In this document: positions 6,959 to 12,864 of the stretch, piece after piece
Position numbering within the stretch: the stretch's first letter is position 1
Layout of the letters: each line of letters opens with the position of its first letter
Source of the DNA: CAZKFG01 sp964551985
GTDB lineage: Bacteria; Bacillota; Negativicutes; Acidaminococcales; JAISLQ01
DNA: 29,335 nt
Direction: 5' to 3'
Assembly: GCA_964551985.1 (NCBI GenBank)
Contig: CAZKFG010000026.1
Coordinates: 1 to 29,335, forward strand
Notes under the pieces: generated by a model
Told to the model about the DNA's origin: nothing
What the model saw: only the letters and a program-made list of their open reading frames with translations
Databases searched by the model: none
Program-made: the position numbers and the translations under genes

Positions 6959-8236
6959 CTAAGTAATTTGTTGCGTTTCGGGAGCTTGCACAAATTTAAT
7001 TTGGGGATTAGTTCCGTAACATGCTTTTATTGTTTCTTCTTGTCCTAATATCTTAACTAGATTAGCTATTTTTTGTTTATGATCACTATCATTGTGATAG
7101 TATATTGTAATAGTATTTAAAATGTTTTTATTATAAAGAGATAGAAAAGGTTTAATTACTTCAATGTCTGTGACATCTAAAGAATGCCCCAAAAAGTAAA
7201 TATTTTTATTTGTTTTAAGTTCAACCCAATTAAGATGCTCTGCACCAGTACGTTTTACTATTCGCTGAAAGTATTTTTTAAAAGTAATAAAAGTTGTTTG
7301 TGTATTACGCTGTTCTTCCGGCAAAGTTTCATTTATTCCTAAAACAATACTTTTTCTTTTATCCTTATCAGCAGTGCCATGAACAAAACAGTATCTTGTA
7401 TCAGGTGAGTTTTGACTGTAGAAAATAGCATGAGTATCTGTATAATTAAAGCTCAAAACATAGTCGGGATTAGTTATTGTAGGTTCATTTTTAAAAACAA
7501 CTTTCTTTGGTAAAGTATTTACAAAAAAACTTAAATAGTTATTAAACCACATAATTAGATTTTCCAAATCTGAAAAAAGTTTTTGGCTAGCAAAAACAAA
7601 CTGCTCTTGGTTGGTGAATCCTTCAAACAATTTGCCTAATTGATCTGGAAAGTATATTTTATCTAAAATTTGTATTATTATTTTTTCTTTCTCATTCAAA
7701 TTGTTTAAAAAAAGGTTACGTTTTTTTGATAGAACTGCTTGTTCATAACTTTCTAAACAAGATATAACTTCTTTAATTTCACTTTCAAAATCTATCCAGT
7801 TTTCGCCAATATTATTTTCGTTTGAATTTATTTGAGATATAAAATATTTAATCCAAAGGTTATTATTATAAAGACCACTAATTTTTACTAAGTTATCTAA
7901 TTTAAACCAAAAATTTTTTTCTGCATCTAGATTTTTTTTATTTATATCATCTATAAAATTTTTTAAATATAAAACTATTTCTTCATCAATATTATCTGTT
8001 ATTGTAGCTGGATGATTTTGAGAATCAGTTACACAAAGTGCATTATCTTCAAAGAAAAATTTATTAAAAGGTTGTTTTTCAAGGGAAAGACAAGTATAAA
8101 TACAAGAAAAAATGTTAATAAAATTTAAAAATTGTTTATACTTTGTTGGGAGTTTGTGGGCTAAATCAAAGCCATTGCCAATTATAAGAATAGTTTCTGT
8201 TTTTTTAGTATTAGTATATGATATATTATTGTGCAT
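6959..8236 (-). CDS. abiH: AbiH-family abortive infection protein
   Basis: A 425-aa protein that matches the AbiH family of phage-resistance proteins, first known from lactococcal plasmids. The hallmark is the N-terminal ILIIGNGFDLAHKLPTKY with the glycine-rich GNGFDLAH motif. Further family-like segments are WIDFESEI, VLSFNYTDTH, FVHGTADKDK and IYFLGHSLDVTDIEVIKPF. The mechanism of AbiH is not established. The start is ATG 8236, ten bases after AAAGGAG; the in-frame TTG at 8245 is too close to that site. It is the last gene of a three-gene minus-strand cassette between integrase and repressor, a usual place for lysogen-expressed defence genes. Its base composition is even more AT-rich than its neighbours. 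Confidence 0.85.
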   Translation of the reverse strand: MHNNISYTNTKKTETILIIGNGFDLAHKLPTKYKQFLNFINIFSCIYTCLSLEKQPFNKFFFEDNALCVTDSQNHPATITDNIDEEIVLYLKNFIDDINKKNLDAEKNFWFKLDNLVKISGLYNNNLWIKYFISQINSNENNIGENWIDFESEIKEVISCLESYEQAVLSKKRNLFLNNLNEKEKIIIQILDKIYFPDQLGKLFEGFTNQEQFVFASQKLFSDLENLIMWFNNYLSFFVNTLPKKVVFKNEPTITNPDYVLSFNYTDTHAIFYSQNSPDTRYCFVHGTADKDKRKSIVLGINETLPEEQRNTQTTFITFKKYFQRIVKRTGAEHLNWVELKTNKNIYFLGHSLDVTDIEVIKPFLSLYNKNILNTITIYYHNDSDHKQKIANLVKILGQEETIKACYGTNPQIKFVQAPETQQIT

Positions 8237-8269
8237 TTTTGGCAAACTCCTTTAAATTCTAAAAATAAA

Positions 8270-8680
8270 CTACATTCTTCCCAGTATCTCTACTTTTTTA
8301 GTGTCATACTCCGATTGGGTTATTAGCTCTGCATCTAGCATTTTCTTTAATTTTGTTAGTACTTCTATATCGTTGTCAGTATTTTTTGTAGCTGGTTCGG
8401 CTTCTTTTTCTGGCAGTCTTGATTCTATCCATTCTTTTGTTTTTTTTGCCCAATCAAGTGGCATATTTTTTAAAACTGCTAACTCGCTACCTTTTCCAGT
8501 TATAGTTATAGTGGCTTTACCAGAAGAAAGAAATCCGTTTGCTGTTGTTAGTGAAACAGTTTCAATATCTGTTTTATTTACTACAATATTTCCAAATTGT
8601 CCAGAAGAAGTTATAGTTTTACCATCATCATCAAGTTTTATAGTTGCGAATAAACCAGGTCTAAAGGAATCTGTATTCAT
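8270..8680 (-). CDS. SHOCT-domain protein
   Basis: A 136-aa protein. Residues about 108-136 (LTKLKKMLDAELITQSEYDTKK and following) form a SHOCT motif, a short C-terminal alpha-hairpin often found on membrane-associated or multimeric bacterial proteins. The N-terminal 85 residues are beta-rich (GLFATIKLDDDGKTI, then alternating strands, then a WAKKTKEWIESRL helix). That pattern suggests a bacterial PH-like domain, though I cannot prove it. No signal peptide or membrane segment is seen. The start is ATG 8680, nine bases after AAGGAG, which overlaps the stop of the preceding gene. It lies 13 bp after the exonuclease-like gene and 33 bp before abiH, so the three are probably one transcript. Confidence 0.7.
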   Translation of the reverse strand: MNTDSFRPGLFATIKLDDDGKTITSSGQFGNIVVNKTDIETVSLTTANGFLSSGKATITITGKGSELAVLKNMPLDWAKKTKEWIESRLPEKEAEPATKNTDNDIEVLTKLKKMLDAELITQSEYDTKKVEILGRM

Positions 8681-8693
8681 AAATAAACACTCC

Positions 8694-9455
8694 TTAATTT
8701 TTATTATCATTATTTCTAGTATTATTACCGTATTTTTCGTTCCAAGTTTTTTCCCACACTTTTACAGGTTTTGGCGGTGAATTGTAAAGGTAACATTTAT
8801 ACGCAGTTTCATCTATAGCATAATCAACAGGCATAAACGGAGTTTTGCCGATTTTCAAAAGTATTTCTGCACAAGCACGAGCTTTGCTCTCGCTATCATT
8901 AGGAATAAGTGGAATGTTTAAATGTTCACAGACAGTTATTAGCTTATGATTTTCAAGTTTTGGATAGGCTCTTTTAGCGGCAATAAAACTATCTAAAACA
9001 TTGGATATGTCAATATTTTTTTGTGAGAACGTGCATGTTTTTAATAATATATTTATGCCAAAATGCGCATAATGGGCAGCTATAGTCTTATTGTTCAAGT
9101 ACGGCTCTAATTCTTTCCACAATTTGCGAAAAGATAGTTCTTTTTCAGTCATTTCAGGTGTTATGCCGTGAATTTTTTTGTTTGAATTACAAAATTGGTT
9201 TTGTGGTGGACGAATTAACCAAGATTTAGATTCGACTATAATGTTATTTTCAACTACTGCTACACCAAAAGAACAAATACTATTGTTTTTATCTGTTGCG
9301 GTTTCCATGCTTATAGCTGTAAAAGTTGAGGGTATTTTTTCTAGTTTTTCATATTCTTTAGTGTTATTAATGGGATGATGTTCCCATTTAAACCCTCTTT
9401 CATTAAACCCATTAGCGTTTACTTTATTTTTAGGTGCTGTGCCCAAAAAACCCAT
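8694..9455 (-). CDS. DnaQ-fold exonuclease-like protein with degenerate active site
   Basis: A 253-aa protein with the overall pattern of DEDDh 3'-5' exonucleases: FTAISMETA where motif I (DxE) is expected, KIHGITPEMT, IAAHYAHFG at motif II, and KARACAEIL at motif III. The metal ligands are largely gone. Motif I has Ser in place of the first Asp (the Glu remains), motif II has Gly for Asp, and the His and Asp of motif III appear to be Asn and Lys. It is probably a binding or scaffold protein rather than a nuclease. The start is ATG 9455, eight bases after AAAGGAG; the in-frame ATG at 9479 precedes that site. It is the first gene of the abiH cassette. I found no clear promoter in 9456-9638. 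Confidence 0.7.
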   Translation of the reverse strand: MGFLGTAPKNKVNANGFNERGFKWEHHPINNTKEYEKLEKIPSTFTAISMETATDKNNSICSFGVAVVENNIIVESKSWLIRPPQNQFCNSNKKIHGITPEMTEKELSFRKLWKELEPYLNNKTIAAHYAHFGINILLKTCTFSQKNIDISNVLDSFIAAKRAYPKLENHKLITVCEHLNIPLIPNDSESKARACAEILLKIGKTPFMPVDYAIDETAYKCYLYNSPPKPVKVWEKTWNEKYGNNTRNNDNKN

Positions 9456-9638
9456 TTCAAAGTCTCCTTTCTTCTTCAAAACAAACTTAATTGTTCTATT
9501 TTGGTACGCTTACGCAGGTTTATGATTGTTGTTTTAGATATGCAACATATCATTAATCAGAATCAAAAGATTTAGCTAGTAGCAATAGTTGTTTAATAGA
9601 GTGTTTATGTTTTTTATAAAGCTTATAGTCTTTTAAAC

Positions 9639-9983
9639 TTATGACGGGTCATTACCTGTTTTATCAAAGTCTATTCCGCGAGTTAAATAATCTACCATAA
9701 ATCTTTCTTTTTCAGAAAGGTTTTTTATTTTATGCAAAAGGTCTAGGTCTTCAGGGGTGATGATAGGAGTGTTTTTCTTTTCGCGTTCATCGCGACCGAG
9801 CAGATAGTCTAGCGACACGTTGAAAAAATCGGCAAAAATTTCAAGTGTCTCAAAGCTAGGTTCACGTTTGCCAGCCTCATACATGCCTATAGCACTTTTT
9901 CCTATTCCGGTTGCTTTTGATAATGCCTCTTGGGTTAAATCTTTGTTTTGTCGTAATTTTCTAAGTGTTTCGTTAAATTTCAT
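9639..9983 (-). CDS. CI-like phage repressor (XRE helix-turn-helix)
   Basis: A 114-aa repressor. Residues 5-62 are an XRE/lambda-type HTH domain (LRKLRQNKDLTQEALSKATG, then GKSAIGMYEAGKREPS and LDYLLGRDE). The C-terminal 45 residues form a short helical tail without a LexA-type peptidase domain, so it is unlikely to self-cleave. It would be relieved by an antirepressor or other signal. The ribosome binding site is GAGGA before ATG 9983. It diverges from the Cro-like gene at 10137 with operator-like repeats between them. It also sits directly upstream of the abiH cassette on the same strand, so read-through could express that cassette in the lysogen. Confidence 0.85.
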   Translation of the reverse strand: MKFNETLRKLRQNKDLTQEALSKATGIGKSAIGMYEAGKREPSFETLEIFADFFNVSLDYLLGRDEREKKNTPIITPEDLDLLHKIKNLSEKERFMVDYLTRGIDFDKTGNDPS

Positions 9984-10017
9984 TTTATCCTCTTAAAATT
10001 AGATTTCTATGTAATTT

Positions 10018-10046
10018 ATAATATCACATTACGTAAACATAGTCTA
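10018..10046 (-). promoter_or_regulatory. Leftward (repressor) promoter
   Basis: On the minus strand TAGACT (10046-10041), a 17-bp spacer and TGATATTAT (extended -10, hexamer 10023-10018). An operator-like repeat (10025-10035) lies inside the spacer, as expected for autoregulation. Confidence 0.65.
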
Positions 10047-10116
10047 TAAAAATTTTCACTAAACGTGTTGACAATAGGAAAAATTAATGCTACTATTTAT
10101 TTAGCCACAAAACGTG
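10025..10116. promoter_or_regulatory. Operator repeats of the cI/cro switch
   Basis: Three similar sites: CACATTACGTA (10025-10035), CACTAAACGTG (10057-10067) and CACAAAACGTG (10106-10116). The last two have the partly palindromic form CAC-N5-GTG. They lie in the leftward promoter spacer, against the rightward -35, and in the leader of the Cro-like gene. A fourth site is at 10341-10351. Binding by CI or Cro is inferred. Confidence 0.5.
10068..10096 (+). promoter_or_regulatory. Rightward early promoter
   Basis: A perfect TTGACA (10068-10073), 17-bp spacer and TGCTACTAT (extended -10, hexamer 10091-10096). It is one of the best promoters in the window and drives the early rightward operon. An operator-like repeat abuts the -35. 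Confidence 0.85.
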
Positions 10117-10136
10117 AGCAGAAAGAGGTGAGCTGG

Positions 10137-10334
10137 ATGGATGCAAAACAAATTGGTGCAAAATTACTTAGCCTAAGAGGGAAAAAAACTATTGAAGAAG
10201 TATCAAGTGCTTGTGGAATAAGCAAATCTGCTTTGTCTATGTATGAAAATGGGCAACGCATTCCGCGCGATGAAATTAAAATTAAATTGGCTCAATATTA
10301 TAACAGTACCGTTGAGTTAATTTTTTTTATCTAG
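10137..10334 (+). CDS. Cro-like XRE helix-turn-helix protein
   Basis: A 65-aa single-domain DNA-binding protein: GAKLLSLRGKKTIEEVSSAC, then GISKSALSMYENGQRIPRDEI, the recognition-helix region. Its size and position opposite the repressor make it the Cro counterpart. I start it at ATG 10137, after GAAAGAGGTGA. The longer in-frame reading from 10065 begins inside the rightward promoter and cannot be the start. Confidence 0.8.
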   Translation: MDAKQIGAKLLSLRGKKTIEEVSSACGISKSALSMYENGQRIPRDEIKIKLAQYYNSTVELIFFI

Positions 10335-10340
10335 CTCAGC

Positions 10341-10351
10341 CACAAAATGTG
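10341..10351. promoter_or_regulatory. Fourth operator-like repeat, in the leader of the next gene
   Basis: CACAAAATGTG differs in one base from the site at 10106-10116. The similarity extends to the flanks: GCCACAAAAyGTGA precedes the ribosome binding site of both genes. It could be an operator or a duplicated leader. Confidence 0.4.
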
Positions 10352-10369
10352 AAAACGAAAGGAACATAT

Positions 10370-10573
10370 ATGAAACCTAGACAAATAAAAAAAAGATGTC
10401 TTAACTGCAATAAGACATTTAAAGAAAGCGATGTAAAAACTGTTGTTATTGGTTTTGGTATTGGCGAATTACAAAACCTAGTTAGAGAAATGCTTGAACA
10501 TTTAGAAGCAGCGCTATTGTTGGCAGACAAGTTAGCCGCTTATGAACTAGAATACGAACAGTCGGAAGAGTAA
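10370..10573 (+). CDS. Small hypothetical early phage protein
   Basis: A 67-aa protein. The N terminus MKPRQIKKRCLNCNKTF contains a CxxC that could be half of a metal site, but no second pair follows. The rest is helical and acidic toward the end (LVREMLEHLEAALLLADKLA, EYEQSEE). The start is ATG 10370, six bases after AAAGGA. I do not recognise its function. Its 3' end stands one base from the 3' end of the opposing zinc-ribbon gene. Confidence 0.6.
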   Translation: MKPRQIKKRCLNCNKTFKESDVKTVVIGFGIGELQNLVREMLEHLEAALLLADKLAAYELEYEQSEE

Positions 10574-10574
10574 G

Positions 10575-10763
10575 TTATTTTTTGAATTCTAGTTTAATGT
10601 TTGTAGTTTTCTTACATTTAGGGCAAGTTCTTGTACCTGCTTTTGCTTTAAAAGTATGGTTGCAGTTTGGGCATTTGATTTCAAGAATAGTTTTAGATGC
10701 TTCTTTTTTGGCAATGTCTAATACTTCTTTTTCAAATTTTTTAATATTAAATTTGTCTGTCAT
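10575..10763 (-). CDS. Small zinc-ribbon protein on the opposing strand
   Basis: A 62-aa protein: a basic and helical N terminus, then CPNC (about 31-34) and CPKC (about 48-51), which together form a zinc ribbon. Such small ribbon proteins usually bind DNA, RNA or protein partners. The start is ATG 10763, five bases after AGGTGA. It is transcribed against the early operon from the region it shares with the HTH gene at 10847, which suggests expression in the lysogen. Function unknown. Confidence 0.65.
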   Translation of the reverse strand: MTDKFNIKKFEKEVLDIAKKEASKTILEIKCPNCNHTFKAKAGTRTCPKCKKTTNIKLEFKK

Positions 10764-10783
10764 CGTTATCACCTCGCTTTCTG

Positions 10784-10819
10784 TATATAGTATAAAAACA
10801 AATGTTCACTTACTATATA
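10784..10819. repeat. Inverted repeat in the divergent zinc-ribbon/HTH promoter region
   Basis: TATATAGTA (10784-10792) and TACTATATA (10811-10819) are perfect inverted copies 18 bp apart. Both resemble -10 elements facing outward, and together they could form one operator serving both directions. Confidence 0.45.
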
Positions 10820-10846
10820 TTGTATTCAAAAATAAGAAAGGTGTCA

Positions 10847-11050
10847 ATGTTAATGAAAAGATTAGCAGATTTGATTAGAAAAACAAGATTAGAAAAAGGG
10901 TTATCAGCTAGGCAGGTAGCTAAAATAGCAGGTTGTACGGCTAGAGCAATTACTTATATTGAAACATACCAGCGTACGCCAAACATTGAGCTGGCAGATA
11001 GGATTTTAAAAGCATTGGATGTTAGCTTTAAGATAGGAAAAGGAGCATAA
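10847..11050 (+). CDS. XRE-family helix-turn-helix protein
   Basis: A 67-aa single-domain regulator: RLADLIRKTRLEKGLSARQV, then AGCTARAITYIETYQRTPNI and LADRILKALDV, a clear lambda-repressor-like fold. It is the third HTH protein of the switch region. Start at ATG 10847, five bases after AGAAAGG; ATG 10853 is also in frame. It faces the zinc-ribbon gene across a possible shared operator (10784-10819), which it may bind. Confidence 0.75.
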   Translation: MLMKRLADLIRKTRLEKGLSARQVAKIAGCTARAITYIETYQRTPNIELADRILKALDVSFKIGKGA

Positions 11051-11053
11051 GCA

Positions 11054-11131
11054 ATGAATGATACTGTCAGAGGTTTTGTAATTGGGGTAATAATAGGTTT
11101 AGTATTGCTTGTTTATTTGGTTAAACAATAA
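11054..11131 (+). CDS. 25-aa predicted membrane micropeptide
   Basis: ATG 11054 follows AAAGGAG (11039-11045) by eight bases. After MNDTVRG, residues 8-22 are almost entirely hydrophobic, one membrane helix, ending VKQ. The strong ribosome binding site at the end of the HTH gene supports translation. Its last 19 bp overlap the 3' end of the opposing gene 11113-11343, which also encodes a one-helix membrane protein. Function unknown. Confidence 0.5.
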   Translation: MNDTVRGFVIGVIIGLVLLVYLVKQ

Positions 11132-11343
11132 ACTATGTATCCACCAACAACTGTAGCAATAATGCCGCAAATCATACCCACAATATGGTCAACAATTCTT
11201 TGCTTGCGAGCTTCTGTTTGTTGTTTTAGTTTTTCAGCTTCATTTTCTTCAAGAAAATCATCAAATAATTTTTGTTGAGCATCATAATCTATTTTTAAAA
11301 GATTATTAAGGTCATCAGAACTAGGTAGATTAGGTTTAAACAT
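11113..11343 (-). CDS. Small predicted membrane protein with charged N-terminal helix
   Basis: A 76-aa protein. Residues 1-50 are acidic then mixed-charge helix (FDDFLEENEAEKLKQQTEAR), and residues 51-72 are one membrane segment (IVGMICGIIATVVGGYIVYC), so the N terminus is probably cytoplasmic. AAGGA precedes ATG 11343, and a good extended -10 promoter (11367-11375) makes it independent of the early operon. Its position and likely lysogen expression would suit a superinfection-exclusion protein, but that is only inference. Confidence 0.6.
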   Translation of the reverse strand: MFKPNLPSSDDLNNLLKIDYDAQQKLFDDFLEENEAEKLKQQTEARKQRIVDHIVGMICGIIATVVGGYIVYCLTK

Positions 11344-11366
11344 ATCAATAATTCCTTTTTATTTTA

Positions 11367-11375
11367 ATTATAACA
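11367..11375 (-). promoter_or_regulatory. Extended -10 promoter for the 11113-11343 gene
   Basis: The minus strand reads TGTTATAAT. The surrounding 20 bp (TTTTTGCTATGTTATAAT) closely resemble the element before the next minus-strand gene (11801-11809), which suggests a shared promoter or operator. Confidence 0.6.
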
Positions 11376-11413
11376 TAGCAAAAACCAGCGTAAGCGGAAA
11401 GGAGCGTTAGCGT

Positions 11414-11557
11414 ATGGAAGAAAACGAAAAACAATTAAATATAAAAATTGAATGGGCAGTTATTAATAAAGAGCAGTTAAGTGAAATTATTAAAGAAGTA
11501 TCTAAAATACAAAAAGAGTACAGCTGCAACTGCACTCTAAATGTGAATTTAAGATGA
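11414..11557 (+). CDS. 47-aa hypothetical early phage protein
   Basis: A short protein starting MEENEKQLNIKIEWAVINKE and ending with the cysteine-containing YSCNCTLNVNLR. ATG 11414 follows AAAGGAG (11398-11404) by nine bases. The CxC and alternating polar and nonpolar residues suggest a small mixed alpha/beta protein. No family is recognised. The codons around the CxC also form a hairpin that can act as a terminator for the opposing gene. Confidence 0.5.
   Translation: MEENEKQLNIKIEWAVINKEQLSEIIKEVSKIQKEYSCNCTLNVNLR
11511..11537 (-). terminator. Minus-strand intrinsic terminator inside a plus-strand gene
   Basis: On the minus strand GAGTGCAG / CTGTACTC (11537-11530, 11523-11516; one G-T wobble), a 6-nt loop and then TTTTTG. 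It lies about 30 bp after the stop of gene 11568-11771 and would end its transcript. Confidence 0.5.
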
Positions 11558-11567
11558 TTTTGATAGC

Positions 11568-11771
11568 TTAGCTGTTCCAAAAATCACTTTCTTCTTTGCA
11601 AGCTTCATAAATTGATTTATGAATTTGTCTAAAAGTTTTAATAATTCTTTCAGTTCGTTCAGTATTTATTGTATCTGCATTATTTCTTTTATTAATATCT
11701 TCAAAATAGCCTTCTTGAATTAAACTGATAAGAATTTCTTTTGTGATAGCTATATTTACATTAGGGTTCAT
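11568..11771 (-). CDS. Small hypothetical protein on the opposing strand
   Basis: A 67-aa, mostly helical, charged protein (MNPNVNIAITKEILISLIQE at the start, YEACKEESDFWNS at the end). GGAGGTGAG precedes ATG 11771 by eight bases, the strongest ribosome binding site of the region. It has its own extended -10 promoter (11801-11809) and a probable terminator. No function is recognised. With 10575 and 11113 it belongs to a set of independently expressed minus-strand genes in the early region. Confidence 0.6.
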   Translation of the reverse strand: MNPNVNIAITKEILISLIQEGYFEDINKRNNADTINTERTERIIKTFRQIHKSIYEACKEESDFWNS

Positions 11772-11800
11772 CTAATTCACTCACCTCCATTCCTATTTTT

Positions 11801-11809
11801 ATTATAGCA
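11801..11809 (-). promoter_or_regulatory. Extended -10 promoter for the 11568-11771 gene
   Basis: The minus strand reads TGCTATAAT. The flanks share TTTTTrCTATGyTATAAT with the element at 11367-11375. Confidence 0.6.
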
Positions 11810-11864
11810 TAGTAAAAATTTAGACTATAAAAAACTAATATAAACATGAAAGGAGACTTTAACA

Positions 11865-12080
11865 ATGAACAAACAACGCCTTAGCATAGAAGAAATTTAC
11901 AATAAGCTTTATGCAATAGCTACATTGTTAGATGCTGTATCAACAACGCTTTGTAGCAGTAACGACAAGCTGTGGTTTGGAGTTGAACATTTATCTACTG
12001 TTTTATTTAACGAAGCTAAAAGCTTAGAAGCTTGGTGTGATGGCACACATCAAATACATTTTGTAAAAGAAAATGAATAA
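11865..12080 (+). CDS. Small hypothetical early phage protein
   Basis: A 71-aa, mainly helical protein (RLSIEEIYNKLYAIATLLDA and KLWFGVEHLSTVLFNEAKS) with no membrane segment. AAAGGAG precedes ATG 11865. The helical, Trp-containing pattern is common in small phage early proteins of unknown role, and I do not recognise a family. Confidence 0.6.
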   Translation: MNKQRLSIEEIYNKLYAIATLLDAVSTTLCSSNDKLWFGVEHLSTVLFNEAKSLEAWCDGTHQIHFVKENE

Positions 12081-12105
12081 AAAAAGACATCTCACGCACG
12101 AGATG
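12081..12105 (-). terminator. Hairpin with a T tract on the minus strand
   Basis: CATCTC (12088-12093) and GAGATG (12100-12105) pair, and the minus strand then has a run of Ts. No minus-strand gene lies upstream, so it would stop antisense transcription. A weak role on the plus strand is possible. Confidence 0.4.
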
Positions 12106-12186
12106 CCAAAAGAAAAACAACCATAGTTATTATATCACAAAAATAGAATTTTACAAACAACTAAAAAGTTTAGGAGAAGATGTAAT

Positions 12187-12450
12187 ATGTTGCAGGATAA
12201 TAAAATACCTTTGACGGTTACTATTAAAGATGCCTGTGCTTTAACTGGAATAGGTAGAAATCAGCTAGAGCATTTTATAAAAAATGATATTAATTTTCCA
12301 AGTTTTAAAATTGGTCGAAAAACTATGATACACGTTGAATTGTTAAACAATTATTTGGCTAACAAAGCAAAAGCACGTGTTGGTGAAACTACGATGAGCC
12401 CAAGAATTGCACAAATAATGGCTAAAAGGGAACTAGAAAAAAGTTTATAA
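12187..12450 (+). CDS. Excisionase-like helix-turn-helix protein
   Basis: An 87-aa protein with a MerR/Xis-type winged HTH in residues 9-57: VTIKDACALTGIGRNQLEHF, then FPSFKIGRKTMIHVELLNNY. Reading the DNA-binding helix, the wing and the final helix in this order is typical of Tn916-type excisionases and of the general excisionase-family DNA-binding domain. It could assist the integrase in excision, or be another small regulator. AGGAG lies upstream of ATG 12187. The basic C-terminal tail (PRIAQIMAKRELEKSL) is probably a helix. Confidence 0.65.
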   Translation: MLQDNKIPLTVTIKDACALTGIGRNQLEHFIKNDINFPSFKIGRKTMIHVELLNNYLANKAKARVGETTMSPRIAQIMAKRELEKSL

Positions 12451-12466
12451 AAGGGGAGAGATGAAG

Positions 12467-12622
12467 ATGAAAACAGGCGAATTTAAAAACGTGAAATTTG
12501 GCACAACGGAGAAAATTATCATGCGCAATAAAGAAAAAGACCGTGTGCTGTTAAATATAATAGCAATAATAGGTAGCTTTTTTGCTCTAGGCTTTCTAAT
12601 CGGCAGAAAGGGGCTCGGGTAA
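12467..12622 (+). CDS. 51-aa predicted single-pass membrane protein
   Basis: A polar, basic N terminus (MKTGEFKNVKFGTTEK, MRNKEKDR) precedes one membrane helix (about residues 29-46, VLLNIIAIIGSFFALGFLIG) and a GRKGLG tail. GGGGAG (12453-12458) is eight bases from ATG 12467 but only two from the in-frame ATG 12461, so 12467 is preferred. It is in the rightward operon, one base before the next gene. Function unknown. Confidence 0.5.
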   Translation: MKTGEFKNVKFGTTEKIIMRNKEKDRVLLNIIAIIGSFFALGFLIGRKGLG

Positions 12623-12623
12623 T

Positions 12624-12863
12624 ATGCGGCAAAAACTTGCTTTATCTGCATTTTTGCTTAGCTATGGGTTAATTGTAAATGCAATAAAAGAAGATTATAA
12701 CACTTTAAAAAATAGCCAAGCGCCTTTCAATAAAACTATAAAAAATCATCGCGATACATTGCAAATACTTGCATATGCTATAAACAAGCACTTACAGCTA
12801 ATAGATGAGATAACGGAAAATAAAAACGAAGGCTTTCAATTCAGATTGAAAAAAGAGAATTGA
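12624..12863 (+). CDS. Small hypothetical phage protein
   Basis: A 79-aa helical protein (MRQKLALSAFLLSYGLIVNA, then DTLQILAYAINKHLQLIDEI) with a basic C terminus. The N-terminal stretch is moderately hydrophobic and could be a weak signal or amphipathic helix. AAAGGGG precedes ATG 12624. It ends one base before the SMC-like gene, so it belongs to the replication operon. No family is recognised. Confidence 0.55.
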   Translation: MRQKLALSAFLLSYGLIVNAIKEDYNTLKNSQAPFNKTIKNHRDTLQILAYAINKHLQLIDEITENKNEGFQFRLKKEN

Positions 12864-12864
12864 T

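Noticed and set aside
8301..8780. 159-aa plus-strand reading frame over the SHOCT gene
   Set aside because: It is the mirror of the SHOCT gene. The minus frame has the family motif, a ribosome binding site and operon context.
9456..9638. Promoter for the abiH cassette
   Set aside because: Only weak matches (for example TTGCAT with TAAACC) are present on the minus strand, too poor to annotate. Read-through from the repressor gene is equally likely.
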